Source of the DNA: Bacteroidota bacterium | GTDB lineage: Bacteria > Bacteroidota > Bacteroidia > Chitinophagales > Saprospiraceae | Length of the DNA stretch: 38,969 nt | Direction: 5' to 3' | Assembly (NCBI GenBank): GCA_024743405.1 | Contig: JANSWP010000069.1 | Coordinates: 1 to 38,969, forward strand | Part shown: positions 8,178-17,423 of the stretch, piece after piece | How the letters are laid out: each line of letters opens with the position of its first letter | Numbering within the stretch: the first letter of the stretch is position 1 | Translations under genes and position numbers: made by a program | The notes under the pieces: generated by a model | Database searches by the model: none | What the model was told of the DNA's origin: nothing | Seen by the model: the letters and a program-made list of their open reading frames with translations, nothing else

Positions 8178-9665
8178 ATGAAACAACATCTAATTACCCT
8201 ATTCGCTATTTTGTTAATTTTTGGTTGTAAGCAGTCGCATGAAAGCCAACCAACAATACAAAAAGAAACGCCACAAGAAAAGGCTACAACATTTTCGGTC
8301 GACGGTAAAGAGGTTCAAATTTACACGACTGCTGAAAATACAGAAATGAGATTGTCTGCTTCTGCAAAAACGACGTTTACAGAAGCTAAGCAACCTTTGG
8401 AAACAGAAGTTGCTGTTTTTGTAAACCCTAATAAAACCTTTCAATCGCTATTAGGTATTGGTGGTGCAATCACCGATGCTTCTGCTGAGGTTTTTGCAAC
8501 ATTACCGGAAGACAAACAAGAAGAATTTTTAAAAGCTTATTATGATCTTGAAGAAGGTATTGGTTATTCATTAGCCAGAACTACGATTCACAGTTGTGAT
8601 TTCAGTAAGGCGAGCTACACCTACGTGTCAGATGAAGACAAAGAATTAAAGACCTTCAGTATTGACCATGATCGCCAATTCCGAATTCCATTAATTAAAA
8701 AAGCAACCGAAGCTGCAGGCGGAAAATTGCCATTGTACGCCAGTCCTTGGAGTCCTCCCCCATTTATGAAGTCCAATAAAAACATGCTGAAAGGTGGAAG
8801 TTTATTACCAGAATATTATGAGGCTTGGGCATTATATTATACTAAGTTTATAAAAGCTTACGAGGCTGAAGGAATGCCAATTTGGGGACTGACCATTCAG
8901 AATGAGCCGATGGCTGTTCAGCGTTGGGAATCTTGTATTTACACAGCAGAGCAAGAAAGAGATTTTCTAAAAAATCATTTAGGACCAACCATGGAACGAG
9001 AGGGACTTGGAGATAAGAAGATCATTGTTTGGGATCACAATCGCGATTTAATTAATCACCGTGCCAATACGATTTTTGAAGATCCAGAAGCTTCCAAATA
9101 TGCTTGGGGAATTGGTTTTCATTGGTATGAAACCTGGACTGGGAGCACACCGATGTTTACAAACTTGGGGAATATAAAAGAGTCCTTTCCGGACAAGAAT
9201 TTAGTTTTTACAGAAGGATGTCAGGAAGGCTTTGATCCTGAGAGATATGAATTCTGGGGAAATGCCGAGCGCTATGGTCGTTCCTTGATTAATGATTTCA
9301 ACCAAGGTACAGTCGCATGGACAGATTGGAATATTTTACTTGATGAAACAGGTGGTCCTAACCATGTTCAAAATTTGTGTTTCGCCCCAATCCATGCAGA
9401 CACAAAGAAAGGCGAATTGATTTATACACCCACTTATTATTACTTAGGACACTTCTCAAAATTCATCAGACCTAACGCCAAAAGAGTCAGTACCGTAAGC
9501 AGCCGAAGTCATTTATTGAGTACTTCCTTTTTGAATGAAAATGGAACAATGGCTACTGTTCTCATGAATCATACTGATGCGCCTATTACTTACAAACTTT
9601 ACATTGGAGAAAAAGCAGTTACGCAAGAAATATTACCACATGCCATGCAAACATTGGTTTATTAA
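8178..9665 (+). CDS. Family GH30 glycosidase, lipoprotein
   Basis: This is a 495-residue surface or periplasmic lipoprotein. The N-terminus has a short hydrophobic segment and the lipobox LIFGC, with the lipidated cysteine at C17. The GH30 (glucosylceramidase-like) barrel follows. LGIGGAITDASAEVF is at about residues 92-106, SPWSPPPFMKSN at 189-200, the acid/base glutamate is E243 in LTIQNEP, and the nucleophile is E346 in LVFTEG. The C-terminal 80 residues form the beta-sandwich usual for GH30. In Bacteroidota such enzymes cleave beta-1,6-glucan or beta-glucoside side branches. A GH3 gene begins 33 bp downstream on the same strand, so the two form an operon. The family is certain; the beta-1,6-glucan or laminarin substrate is inferred from context. 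Confidence 0.93.
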   Translation: MKQHLITLFAILLIFGCKQSHESQPTIQKETPQEKATTFSVDGKEVQIYTTAENTEMRLSASAKTTFTEAKQPLETEVAVFVNPNKTFQSLLGIGGAITDASAEVFATLPEDKQEEFLKAYYDLEEGIGYSLARTTIHSCDFSKASYTYVSDEDKELKTFSIDHDRQFRIPLIKKATEAAGGKLPLYASPWSPPPFMKSNKNMLKGGSLLPEYYEAWALYYTKFIKAYEAEGMPIWGLTIQNEPMAVQRWESCIYTAEQERDFLKNHLGPTMEREGLGDKKIIVWDHNRDLINHRANTIFEDPEASKYAWGIGFHWYETWTGSTPMFTNLGNIKESFPDKNLVFTEGCQEGFDPERYEFWGNAERYGRSLINDFNQGTVAWTDWNILLDETGGPNHVQNLCFAPIHADTKKGELIYTPTYYYLGHFSKFIRPNAKRVSTVSSRSHLLSTSFLNENGTMATVLMNHTDAPITYKLYIGEKAVTQEILPHAMQTLVY

Positions 9666-9698
9666 AAAAAAAAATTGGACAAAAAACTAAACTGAGCA

Positions 9699-11882
9699 AT
9701 GAATCGACTTCTACCCATCATATCACTTTTACTAATTCTTCTTGCAATTGAGTCAAAAGCTCAAGTCTCGCCTGAATCAATTGACGAAAAAATTGAAAAT
9801 ATTCTTTCACAATTAACACTGAAGGAAAAAGTTGCCATGTGCCATGCGCAGTCTAAGTTCAGTACGCCAGGTGTTCCTAGGCTGGGAATTCCTGAAATTT
9901 GGATGTCAGATGGACCTCATGGTGTAAGAGGTGAAATCAATTGGGACAATTGGGGTTATGCTGATTGGACGAACGATTCGATTACGGCTTTTCCAGCCTT
10001 GACCTGCCTAGCAGCTACTTTTAATCCAAAGCTCTCCTATGACTATGGGGTGGCCATTGGAGAAGAAGCTCGCTATCGAAAAAAGGACGTTTTGTTAGGT
10101 CCAGGCGTTAATATTTACCGCACTCCATTGAATGGTCGAAACTTCGAGTATATGGGAGAAGATCCACATTTGGCTTCTATTATGGTCGTTCCTTACATTC
10201 ATGGAGTACAAGAAAATGGAGTCGCCGCTTGTGTCAAACACTATGTCTTAAACAATCAAGAATTATGGCGCGACCATATCAATGTTGAAGTAAGCGATCG
10301 AGCATTATATGAGATTTATCTTCCTGCATTTAAAGTAGCAATCGAAGAAGGGAAAGCTTGGTCAATCATGGGTGCCTACAATCAATTTAGAGGACAATAT
10401 TGCTGTCATAATGAAGTATTACTGAATAATATCTTGAAAGAAGATTGGGCATTCGATGGCGTCGTCATAACAGATTGGGGAGCGGCCCACGATACGAAAG
10501 AATCCGCACTATATGGTCTTGATATGGAGATGGGCACCGGAACAGATGGCTTGACGCTTTCGACCAAAAATGCTTATGATAATTATTATCTCGCCAATCC
10601 ATTTCTGGAGATGCTCCAAAGTGGAGAGGTTCCAATATCTGTTGTTGATGATAAAGTTCGCCGGATTTTGAGATTAATGTTCCGAACCAATATGAATCCT
10701 AATCGCTCCTTTGGTAGAATGAATAATGTAGAGCATCAAGAAGTAGCCAGAGAGATTGCACAGGAAGGAATCGTTTTATTAAAAAATGATAATTCCTTTT
10801 TCCCGATTGATCCGAATAAAAAAATGACAATCGCTGTCATTGGTGAAAATGCAACTCGGTCAATGACCATCGGTGGTGGTTCCTCTGAACTAAAAGCGAA
10901 ATACGAAATAGCTCCGCTTGAAGGCATTCAAAAGCGTTTCAAAAATGCCAATATTGTTCATTCTATGGGGTATGCTTCTGGACCTCCTGCCTATGCGCGA
11001 GTCATTCCTTCTCCTTATGATGCAGATTCCCTAAAGAGAGCAGCAATAGAAGTTGCCTCAAAAGCCGATTTGGTGTTGTTCTTTGGAGGACTCAACAAAA
11101 ACCATCATCAAGATTGTGAAGGCGGGGATCGCTTACAATATGCACTACCTTTTGGGCAAAATGAATTGATTGATGAATTAGTAAAAGTGAATAACAATTT
11201 TGGTGTTGTATTGATTAGCGGTAATGCGGTGGCTATGCCATGGCTACCAAAAGTAAATGGTGTCATGCAAGGTTGGTTTCTTGGAAATGAAACAGGTCAT
11301 GCAATTGCGGATATTATCAGTGGAGATGTTAACCCTTCAGGAAAATTGCCCTTTACTTTTCCAGTAAAACTAGAAGATAATTCAGCCCATCATTTTGGTG
11401 AAATTTCCTATCCAGGAGACAGTATAAAGCAAATTTATAAAGATGATATTTTTGTCGGCTACCGATGGCACGACACCAAAAAGATAAAGCCACTCTTTGC
11501 TTTTGGGCATGGATTGTCTTATTCTTCTTTTAATATCTCCAACGCTACTTCTTCCAAAAAAACATATACGCCTGGTGAAGAAATAACCTTGACCTGTAAA
11601 GTTGCCAATACAGGCTCAAAAGATGGAATGGAAGTCGTTCAAATTTATGTAGGAAAACCTAACTCAAAAGTTGAACGAGCATTAAAAGAACTGAAAGCCT
11701 TTAAAAAAGTGAATCTTAAAAAAGGGGAAAATCAAACCGTTCAAGTTTCCTTTAATGCTGATGATCTTGCCTTTTATGATGAATCTATTTCAGATTGGAA
11801 TCTAGAAAAAGGAACTTATTTGATATCTATTGGAAATGCTTCAGATAATATTGTTTCAGAAATAGAAATATCGATAAAGTGA
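9699..11882 (+). CDS. Family GH3 beta-glucosidase, exported
   Basis: This 727-residue exported enzyme has a signal peptide at residues 1-22 (ends SKAQ). It has the usual three-part GH3 layout. The TIM-like barrel holds the substrate-binding KHYVLNNQE (180-188) and the nucleophile D259 in VVITDWGA. The alpha/beta sandwich starts around 350 (GIVLLKNDNSFFPI), with GGGSSEL at about 391. A fibronectin-III-like C-terminal domain begins around 620 (LTCKVANTGSKDGMEVVQIYV). It removes terminal beta-linked glucose from oligosaccharides. It follows the GH30 gene by 33 bp and probably works on the same polymer in the periplasm. No transporter pair of SusC/SusD type is next to it, so this is not a complete polysaccharide locus. 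Confidence 0.94.
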   Translation: MNRLLPIISLLLILLAIESKAQVSPESIDEKIENILSQLTLKEKVAMCHAQSKFSTPGVPRLGIPEIWMSDGPHGVRGEINWDNWGYADWTNDSITAFPALTCLAATFNPKLSYDYGVAIGEEARYRKKDVLLGPGVNIYRTPLNGRNFEYMGEDPHLASIMVVPYIHGVQENGVAACVKHYVLNNQELWRDHINVEVSDRALYEIYLPAFKVAIEEGKAWSIMGAYNQFRGQYCCHNEVLLNNILKEDWAFDGVVITDWGAAHDTKESALYGLDMEMGTGTDGLTLSTKNAYDNYYLANPFLEMLQSGEVPISVVDDKVRRILRLMFRTNMNPNRSFGRMNNVEHQEVAREIAQEGIVLLKNDNSFFPIDPNKKMTIAVIGENATRSMTIGGGSSELKAKYEIAPLEGIQKRFKNANIVHSMGYASGPPAYARVIPSPYDADSLKRAAIEVASKADLVLFFGGLNKNHHQDCEGGDRLQYALPFGQNELIDELVKVNNNFGVVLISGNAVAMPWLPKVNGVMQGWFLGNETGHAIADIISGDVNPSGKLPFTFPVKLEDNSAHHFGEISYPGDSIKQIYKDDIFVGYRWHDTKKIKPLFAFGHGLSYSSFNISNATSSKKTYTPGEEITLTCKVANTGSKDGMEVVQIYVGKPNSKVERALKELKAFKKVNLKKGENQTVQVSFNADDLAFYDESISDWNLEKGTYLISIGNASDNIVSEIEISIK

Positions 11883-11965
11883 TGATTTATAAACCGGTCA
11901 GTTCCTGGACGGAAATAAGTTCCCTATTGCGCGCCGTCGCCTACGGCTAGGCGCGCTAAGGAGGT

Positions 11966-12026
11966 TTGGAGGGCAGTCGAATTGAATATCCTGAAAATCA
12001 GGATATTCAATTCGACTGCCCTCCAA
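11966..12026. repeat. Perfect 61-bp palindrome (29-3-29)
   Basis: The left arm begins TTGGAGGGCAGTC and ends ATATCCTGA, the loop is AAA, and the right arm is the exact reverse complement. All 29 positions pair. It starts 84 bp after the GH3 stop and could terminate that transcript, though no T-run follows. The palindrome at 38592-38652 has the same outer half and the same geometry. Confidence 0.85.
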
Positions 12027-12103
12027 GACCACCATTACTGCAACGGGCGCCTTTGGCGCGATGTTGCAGTAATTTAAGTGGAAGTTGTTTATGACTTAGC
12101 ACT

Positions 12104-12160
12104 TACTCTGTAAATTAAGTAGGTTGTTTTTTTTGAAGAAGAAATTTAGTTTACAGAGTA
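12104..12160. repeat. Core-less hairpin with copy-B arms
   Basis: TACTCTGTAAATTAA at 12104 pairs with TTTAGTTTACAGAGTA ending at 12160. The same arm sequences flank family 1 copy B, but here only 26 bp separate them and the GAGGCAAAAAACGC core is absent. It looks either like an arm pair that lost its core or one that never held it. The stretch 12204-12610 holds no gene that I can support. Confidence 0.7.
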
Positions 12161-12610
12161 GTCGATTCCTGGACAGAAATAAGCACTACATTTTCTGTCC
12201 AGGCATTTCTTTATCAACAGGAATACCCTGTTCTGTTTTTGAAAAGCAATAACACTCCATTCAATTTGTCGGAACTCAAATCACTACCTATAAGCAGGAT
12301 TTTTTTTTAGAAAGACTAGGCTCACCAACACCCAACCGAACACATAATCAACTCATTTTCAATTAAATAAACACACACTTTCAACTCTTTTGATACAATA
12401 GTCCAGAATATTTTTTTCATTCTGAGACAATAATTCCTATCCTTGAAACAATGCTGCGAAGGGTTTTGACGAGTCGCCCCCATCTTTGTGGCATCATCAA
12501 CAAAAATAAAAACACTAAGAAAGTTTAACTCCAAAAAGTCATCATTGCCCGCTGAGTAAATAGGGCATCCACACATTATCATTTATTAACCTTAACAAAA
12601 AGAACTCGTC

Positions 12611-13732
12611 ATGAAAAACAATTCATTCTTTTCTATTCTAGTCATTGGGCTAATGTTGTTTTCACTAAATATAATTGCCCAAACGGACGACCACCGTCCT
12701 TCAGTTGCTGTCTTACATATAGATGCGCAAGGATTTACTATTGATGCTGCCCAGATGGGAAATCTGACTCGAATCGAACTATCGAAATTGGGGAATTATG
12801 AAATTATTGACCGATATGATGTCCAATATTTAATGGAGCAAAACGAAATCAATCCTGACAATTGTTTTGGAAAAATCTGTTTACTCGAAGCAGGAAAAAA
12901 GCTAAAAGTAGACAAAATGTTTACTGGAAGTGTAGAGGTTTTGAGTGAAAAAATTGTGATTAGCTTTAGGTTAATCGATGTAGGAACAGAGGTGGAAGAA
13001 AAGTCTCAAGTTTTAGAATTTTTGAACTTAAGACATCAGGTTCAAACGATGATTGGATTAACGATCAATAAAATGTTTGATAACCCAGTAGATGAAAACC
13101 TTATGAATAAACTTACCAAACAAAATGATTTTGAGAGTACGGTTAATATCCCTACTGCTGAAAAATTGAATTTGAGTGGACCTCGTATGGGCATAACTTT
13201 TTTCTCTGGAGATGCAGCTACCGTATTTAAAGAAAAAGAGTCTTTGGGTGGCTATGATGGTATACCCGTTATGTTCCAGTTTGGTTATCAATTTGAAGTC
13301 AAATATTTGAATTCAGGTAACTTTCAAGCTTTGTTTGAATTTATTCCGCTCATCACAGGGCTCGATCAAGGAAAATTTATTCCAAGTATTGCCATTTTAA
13401 ATGGATTGAGAAGTAATAGAACAGGGTGGGAATTTGCTTTTGGACCTACAATAAATGTAGTCAAAAAGGCAGATGGATACTTTGACGAAAACAACCAATG
13501 GCACCTCGCTCATGAATTTATTTCGGAACCAGGCACTGAGAATCCAGTTTTAGAAAGTCGATTAGATAGTCGTGGAAATTTTGAATTGTCGACTGGATTT
13601 GCTTTTGCCCTTGGGAAAACTTTCAAATCTGGGAAGTTGAATATTCCGGTAAATGCATTTTATGTCCCAGGAAAAGATAGTCAGCGATTTGGAATTTCTG
13701 TTGGTTTCAATGCACTTGCTTACCGTAATTAA
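12611..13732 (+). CDS. CsgG-like exported protein with C-terminal barrel-like region
   Basis: This is a 373-residue exported protein with a signal peptide at residues 1-23 (ends IIAQ). Residues about 28-160 resemble the CsgG/curli-assembly and TolB-N type fold: RPSVAVLHID, LTRIELSKLGNYEIIDR, then DKMFTGSVEVLSEKIVISFRLID. That segment order (short strand, sigma-factor-like helix, vIDR, GSV, rLiD) is typical. The last 180 residues alternate hydrophobic and polar and end SVGFNALAYRN, which suggests beta-strands of a small outer-membrane barrel. The family is linked to secretion of surface fibres, but here it stands alone between repeats. The fold call is moderate and the function unknown. Confidence 0.6.
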   Translation: MKNNSFFSILVIGLMLFSLNIIAQTDDHRPSVAVLHIDAQGFTIDAAQMGNLTRIELSKLGNYEIIDRYDVQYLMEQNEINPDNCFGKICLLEAGKKLKVDKMFTGSVEVLSEKIVISFRLIDVGTEVEEKSQVLEFLNLRHQVQTMIGLTINKMFDNPVDENLMNKLTKQNDFESTVNIPTAEKLNLSGPRMGITFFSGDAATVFKEKESLGGYDGIPVMFQFGYQFEVKYLNSGNFQALFEFIPLITGLDQGKFIPSIAILNGLRSNRTGWEFAFGPTINVVKKADGYFDENNQWHLAHEFISEPGTENPVLESRLDSRGNFELSTGFAFALGKTFKSGKLNIPVNAFYVPGKDSQRFGISVGFNALAYRN

Positions 13733-13790
13733 CGGATCATAAATTTTAATAAAAGATTTAACCCCAATCAACAAAGACATTCAAGCCCGA

Positions 13791-13948
13791 GGAATGCGGA
13801 TAGAATAAATTTACATTCTTTGAATTGATTATTTTTTCATTTAAAGAGGCAAAAAACGCAGACGATGCAGCGCATCGGCGAGTATTTTTAACGAAATTAA
13901 ATGGTAAAAGAAGCAGTCAAGAATGTAAATTTATTTTTTTCGCATTCC
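13791..13948 (+). repeat. Hairpin family 1, copy D
   Basis: The outer arms pair as GGAATGCG with CGCATTCC, and further in AATAAATTTACATTCTT (13804) pairs with AAGAATGTAAATTTATT (13919). A CATTTAA/TTAAATG segment continues the stem towards the core. The core is AGAGGCAAAAAACGCAGA, an apical stem CGATGC/GCATCG with loop AGC, then GCGAGTATTTTTAACGAA. It lies between the CsgG-like gene and the helicase gene and could terminate the former. Confidence 0.8.
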
Positions 13949-14020
13949 CTATCAATAAAACCTTGTATTTTGTTTTTAGGGTTTGAGTTCTTTTCCCAAC
14001 CCCAAATGTTAATAACCATT

Positions 14021-14049
14021 TTGGATCCCCTTAATTAAACATACCTTTG
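14021..14049 (+). promoter_or_regulatory. Bacteroidota-type promoter of the helicase gene
   Basis: TTG at 14021, 18 nt, then TACCTTTG at 14042-14049. This matches the Bacteroidota -33/-7 pattern (TTG, about 19 nt, TAnnTTTG). The ATG begins only 4 nt after the -7 box, which predicts a leaderless or nearly leaderless transcript. The match is exact; the start site itself is inferred. Confidence 0.65.
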
Positions 14050-14053
14050 CGCT

Positions 14054-15364
14054 ATGTCAAGCGCTATTAAAAATCAGAAAAACATTCTCAAAAAACTGAG
14101 AATTTCAGAGCTCAATTCGATGCAGAAAGAAGCTCAATTTGCCATTCATTCTAATCCTGAAGTGGTTCTACTTTCGCCTACAGGGACAGGTAAAACATTG
14201 GCATTTTTGCTACCTCTTATTTCAGAATTAGATACTTTTTCGGAGGAAGTTCAAGTACTAATTTTAGCCCCTTCAAGAGAACTAGCCATTCAACTAGAGC
14301 AAGTAACGCGCGAAATGGGTTCGGGTTATAAAGTCACAGCTTGTTATGGCGGTCAGTCTTTTTCAAAAGATAAACTCGCACTGAAAACTCCTCCAGCGAT
14401 TTTGATTGGAACACCTGGTCGAATTGCAGATCATTTGAGGAGGGCAACCTTTTCAACCGATAGTCTTAAAGCTTTGGTTCTCGATGAGTTTGATAAGTCT
14501 TTAGAGATTGGATTTGAGGAAGATATGACCGAAATTATAGAAGCCTTGCCGAATGTTAAAAAAAAGGTATTAACCTCCGCAACTCAAGCCGTTGAGATTC
14601 CAGATTTTGTAGGTCTATCCAAACCAAAAATTATTGATTATTTGGCTGGAGGGGTTGCCAGGTTGAAAACCAAACTTGTTATTTCACCTTCGAAAGATAA
14701 ACTACAAACCCTGGTCGATACCATTTGCCACCTTGGAAACCAGCCCGGAATTATCTTTTGTAATTTTAAAGATTCCATCAAAAGAGTAAGTGATTTTTTG
14801 ACTCAAAATAATATCGGTCATGGTTGTTTTTATGGCGGACTGGAACAAAAAGATCGCGAGAGAGCGCTGATTAAATTTCGGAATGGAACCCATCAAATAA
14901 TTATTGCAACTGACTTGGCTGCGAGGGGACTTGATGTGCCAGAGATTAAGTTTATTATTCATTATCATCTTCCACATCGAAGAGAAGAATTCACTCATAG
15001 AAATGGACGAACCGCGAGAATGCACAATGAAGGAACCGCTTATATCTTAAAATGGACGGAAGAAATTTTGCCGGACTTTATTAAAACAAAGGAAATCGAA
15101 ACCTTGAAAATTGCCCCGCCCCCTGCCCCATCTAACTGGAACACGCTTTTCCTTTCAGGTGGCAGAAGAGATAAAATTTCAAAAGGAGATATTGCTGGTC
15201 TATTCTTCCGAAAAGGAGAATTAGAAAAAGACGAACTGGGTATTATTGAACTCAAACAAGATTGTGCATTTGTGGCAGTAGCCGCTTCTAAAGTGGATCA
15301 TTTGATTCAATTATTTAATAATACAAGATTGAAAAAGAAAAAGATTCGAGTAACACTGATTTAG
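14054..15364 (+). CDS. DEAD-box RNA helicase with DbpA-type RNA-binding domain
   Basis: This is a 436-residue ATP-dependent RNA helicase. Motifs in order: Q24 (NSMQKEAQ), motif I SPTGTGKT (41-48), APSRELA (72-78), TPGR (120-123), motif II DEFD (144-147), SAT (175-177), IIFCN (233-237), DLAARGLD (287-294) and HRNGRTAR (315-322). The C-terminal 70 residues (SGGRRDKISKGDIAGLFF onward) match the DbpA RNA-binding domain, which in DbpA recognises a 23S rRNA hairpin during large-subunit assembly. Motif II is DEFD instead of DEAD; the catalytic D, E and last D remain. The start is supported by the promoter box just upstream. rlmF follows 64 bp downstream on the same strand, another 23S rRNA factor. 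It is likely a DbpA counterpart. Confidence 0.9.
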   Translation: MSSAIKNQKNILKKLRISELNSMQKEAQFAIHSNPEVVLLSPTGTGKTLAFLLPLISELDTFSEEVQVLILAPSRELAIQLEQVTREMGSGYKVTACYGGQSFSKDKLALKTPPAILIGTPGRIADHLRRATFSTDSLKALVLDEFDKSLEIGFEEDMTEIIEALPNVKKKVLTSATQAVEIPDFVGLSKPKIIDYLAGGVARLKTKLVISPSKDKLQTLVDTICHLGNQPGIIFCNFKDSIKRVSDFLTQNNIGHGCFYGGLEQKDRERALIKFRNGTHQIIIATDLAARGLDVPEIKFIIHYHLPHRREEFTHRNGRTARMHNEGTAYILKWTEEILPDFIKTKEIETLKIAPPPAPSNWNTLFLSGGRRDKISKGDIAGLFFRKGELEKDELGIIELKQDCAFVAVAASKVDHLIQLFNNTRLKKKKIRVTLI

Positions 15365-15428
15365 TGATAGTTAAAAAATAAGTGTGAGTCATCTATATCT
15401 AAGCTATTAATACGACCTATTTTTTTTT

Positions 15429-16394
15429 ATGAATCAACAGACAAAAACTAAATTGCCAGAGAAAAAAGGATTACATCCAAGAAATCGACATCTAAAAGGC
15501 TACGACTTTCAACGCTTGTGTGAAAGTTCACCTGCCCTCAAACCCTTTCTTTTACTCAATAAATTTGGCAAAGAGTCTATTGATTTTTCAAATCCCAAAG
15601 CAGTTAAAGCGTTAAATCAAGCTTTATTAAAACGCCATTATGGTGTTGATTTCTGGGACATTCCACCAAAATATTTATGCCCACCGATACCTGGTCGAGC
15701 GGATTATATTCACTACTTGGCAGACGTATTAATGGAGCTAAACGATGAAAAAATCCCACAAGGCAGGTCAATTACGGCATTAGATATTGGAGTAGGTTCT
15801 AATTGTGTTTATCCATTAATTGGACATAAAGAATATGGATGGAATTTCGTTGGGTCAGATAGTGATTCCAGAGCAATGGAGTCCTCAAAAAAGATCATCG
15901 AAAAGAATAATCTTTCTAAAGCCATAGAACTACGATTACAAACCAATCCTGCCAATATTTTTAAAGGGATAATAAAGGCTGACGAAGTTTTTGATCTGAC
16001 CATTTGCAATCCACCTTTTCATGCTTCCAAGTCGGAAGCCAAAGAAAACACCCAAAGAAAATGGAAGAACTTAGGCCTTGAAAAGAAGGGAAAAAATCTA
16101 TTGAATTTTGGTGGAAAAAACTCAGAGTTATTTTATTCGGGCGGTGAAAAAGGTTTTGTCACTCGAATGATAAAAGAGAGCGCTAACTTTCAAAGCTCGT
16201 GCCTTTGGTTTTCTACTTTAATTTCCAAAAAATCAAATTTACCTAGTGTTTATAATGTTCTCAAATCGGTAAATGCCAAAGATATCCGAACTATAGAAAT
16301 GTCTCAAGGCCAGAAAATTAGCCGTATAATAGTTTGGAGTTTTTTGAATAAAAAACAACGGAACCTTTGGGCTAAGTTGAGGTGGAACAAATAA
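15429..16394 (+). CDS. rlmF: 23S rRNA (adenine-1618-N6)-methyltransferase
   Basis: This 321-residue protein matches RlmF, which methylates A1618 of 23S rRNA with S-adenosylmethionine. The family opening is clear: KKGLHPRNRHLKGYDF at about residues 12-27, then LKRHYGVDFWDIPPKYLCPP (67-86). The SAM-binding glycine loop is ALDIGVGSN (117-125), and the catalytic NPPF is at 194-197, typical of N6-adenine methylases. The position after the DbpA-like helicase suggests a small ribosome-assembly unit. Its stop codon (16392-16394) directly abuts the stop of the convergent murB gene (16395-16397), with no base between. Confidence 0.93.
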   Translation: MNQQTKTKLPEKKGLHPRNRHLKGYDFQRLCESSPALKPFLLLNKFGKESIDFSNPKAVKALNQALLKRHYGVDFWDIPPKYLCPPIPGRADYIHYLADVLMELNDEKIPQGRSITALDIGVGSNCVYPLIGHKEYGWNFVGSDSDSRAMESSKKIIEKNNLSKAIELRLQTNPANIFKGIIKADEVFDLTICNPPFHASKSEAKENTQRKWKNLGLEKKGKNLLNFGGKNSELFYSGGEKGFVTRMIKESANFQSSCLWFSTLISKKSNLPSVYNVLKSVNAKDIRTIEMSQGQKISRIIVWSFLNKKQRNLWAKLRWNK

Positions 16395-17405
16395 TTACCA
16401 AATGTTTACTTCTGGTGTTAAGTCGATTCCAAATTTCGCCTTTACGGACTCCAAAATATCCATAGCTAATGTGTAAATTTCTGAACCTTTTGCGGCTCCA
16501 TAATTGACCAGGACCAAGGCTTGTTTTTCATGACATCCGGCGTCGCCGCGTCTTTTACCTTTCCAACCAGCTTGCTCAATCAACCAACCTGCAGGTACTT
16601 TGATTTGACCATTAGGAAGCGGATAAGAAACGATAGGAGGAAATTGCTTTTTCAGTTTTTCAAAGTGTTCTTTTCCAATTTCTGGGTTCTTAAAAAAGCT
16701 ACCAGAATTTCCGATTTCAGCAGGATCCGGTAATTTACTTTTCCGAATGTGAATGACGGCCTTACTTACGTCTTGAATTGTTGGATTTAGGATTTCCCAT
16801 TCGGATAAAGTTTGCTGTATCGCTCCATATCCAATATTTATTTGATGTTTTTTGGTGAGTTTAAAATGGACTTTAGTGATAAGGAACCTGCCCTTTAAAG
16901 CACGTTTAAAAATGCTGTCCCGATACCCAAATTCGCAGTCTTTTTTCTCAAAGACTAAATGCTCTTTGGTCTTCAAATCAATAGCTTCCAATTTTTCAAA
17001 GACATCTTTTAATTCGACTCCATAGGCACCAATGTTTTGAATAGGTGCCGCACCGACGGACCCAGGAATAAGGGATAAATTTTCAATCCCACCATAATTA
17101 TGTTCGATCGCCCAAAGTACGAATTGATGCCAAGGCACTCCTCCTCCAACAGCTACAAAAACCTCCTCTTCCTTCTCAAAAGTTATTTGAATATTTTGGA
17201 TTTCATTTTTTAATGTTAGTCCTTCCAAATTCTTTGTCAATAGGATATTACTTCCTCCTCCCAAAATATTTATCCTCTCTTTGGAATAGACTTCTAAAGC
17301 AGTCAACAATTCTTTTTCAGAATGAATAGTCACAAACCTTTCGGCATACACTTCCATTCCGAAGGTATTCAAATTCACTAATGACTTATTACGAATTATA
17401 TCCAT
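16395..17405 (-). CDS. murB: UDP-N-acetylenolpyruvoylglucosamine reductase
   Basis: MurB carries out the NADPH-dependent second step of UDP-N-acetylmuramic acid synthesis in the cytoplasm, with FAD. The 336-residue length fits the E. coli type. FAD-binding segments are NILGGGSNILL (46-56) and LIPGSVGAAPIQNIGAYG (112-129). Catalytic residues by family alignment are R162 in GYRDS, S236 in GNSGSFFKNP and E332 in the C-terminal TPEVNIW. The gene begins 18 bp after the MFS gene on the same strand, so the two are probably co-transcribed. It converges on rlmF with no gap. Confidence 0.96.
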   Translation of the reverse strand: MDIIRNKSLVNLNTFGMEVYAERFVTIHSEKELLTALEVYSKERINILGGGSNILLTKNLEGLTLKNEIQNIQITFEKEEEVFVAVGGGVPWHQFVLWAIEHNYGGIENLSLIPGSVGAAPIQNIGAYGVELKDVFEKLEAIDLKTKEHLVFEKKDCEFGYRDSIFKRALKGRFLITKVHFKLTKKHQINIGYGAIQQTLSEWEILNPTIQDVSKAVIHIRKSKLPDPAEIGNSGSFFKNPEIGKEHFEKLKKQFPPIVSYPLPNGQIKVPAGWLIEQAGWKGKRRGDAGCHEKQALVLVNYGAAKGSEIYTLAMDILESVKAKFGIDLTPEVNIW

Positions 17406-17423
17406 TAACTATAAGTACTTTAT

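Larger units (their letters stand above)
11904..12203. repeat. Hairpin family 2, copy G1 (composite)
   Basis: The composite structured element lies after the GH3 gene. Its outer arms are CCTGGACGGAAATAAG (11904) and ATTTTCTGTCCAGG (ending 12203). Inside are a GCGCGCC/GGCGCGC stem near 11931, a perfect 61-bp palindrome at 11966-12026, a second hairpin ATTACTGCAAC...GTTGCAGTAAT at about 12034-12073, and the core-less TACTCTGTAAA hairpin at 12104-12160. A short terminal hairpin CCTGGACAGAAA/TTTCTGTCCAGG sits at 12168-12203. There is no coding frame. Confidence 0.65.

Noticed and set aside
12322-12582. 86-codon minus-strand open frame upstream of the CsgG-like gene
   Set aside because: Cysteine-rich, no recognisable domain, no signal or neighbour context, and it covers the likely promoter of the CsgG-like gene.
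11881-12610. CRISPR array or tandem repeat in the gap after GH3
   Set aside because: The repeated words are inverted arms of hairpins, not regularly spaced direct repeats with unique spacers.
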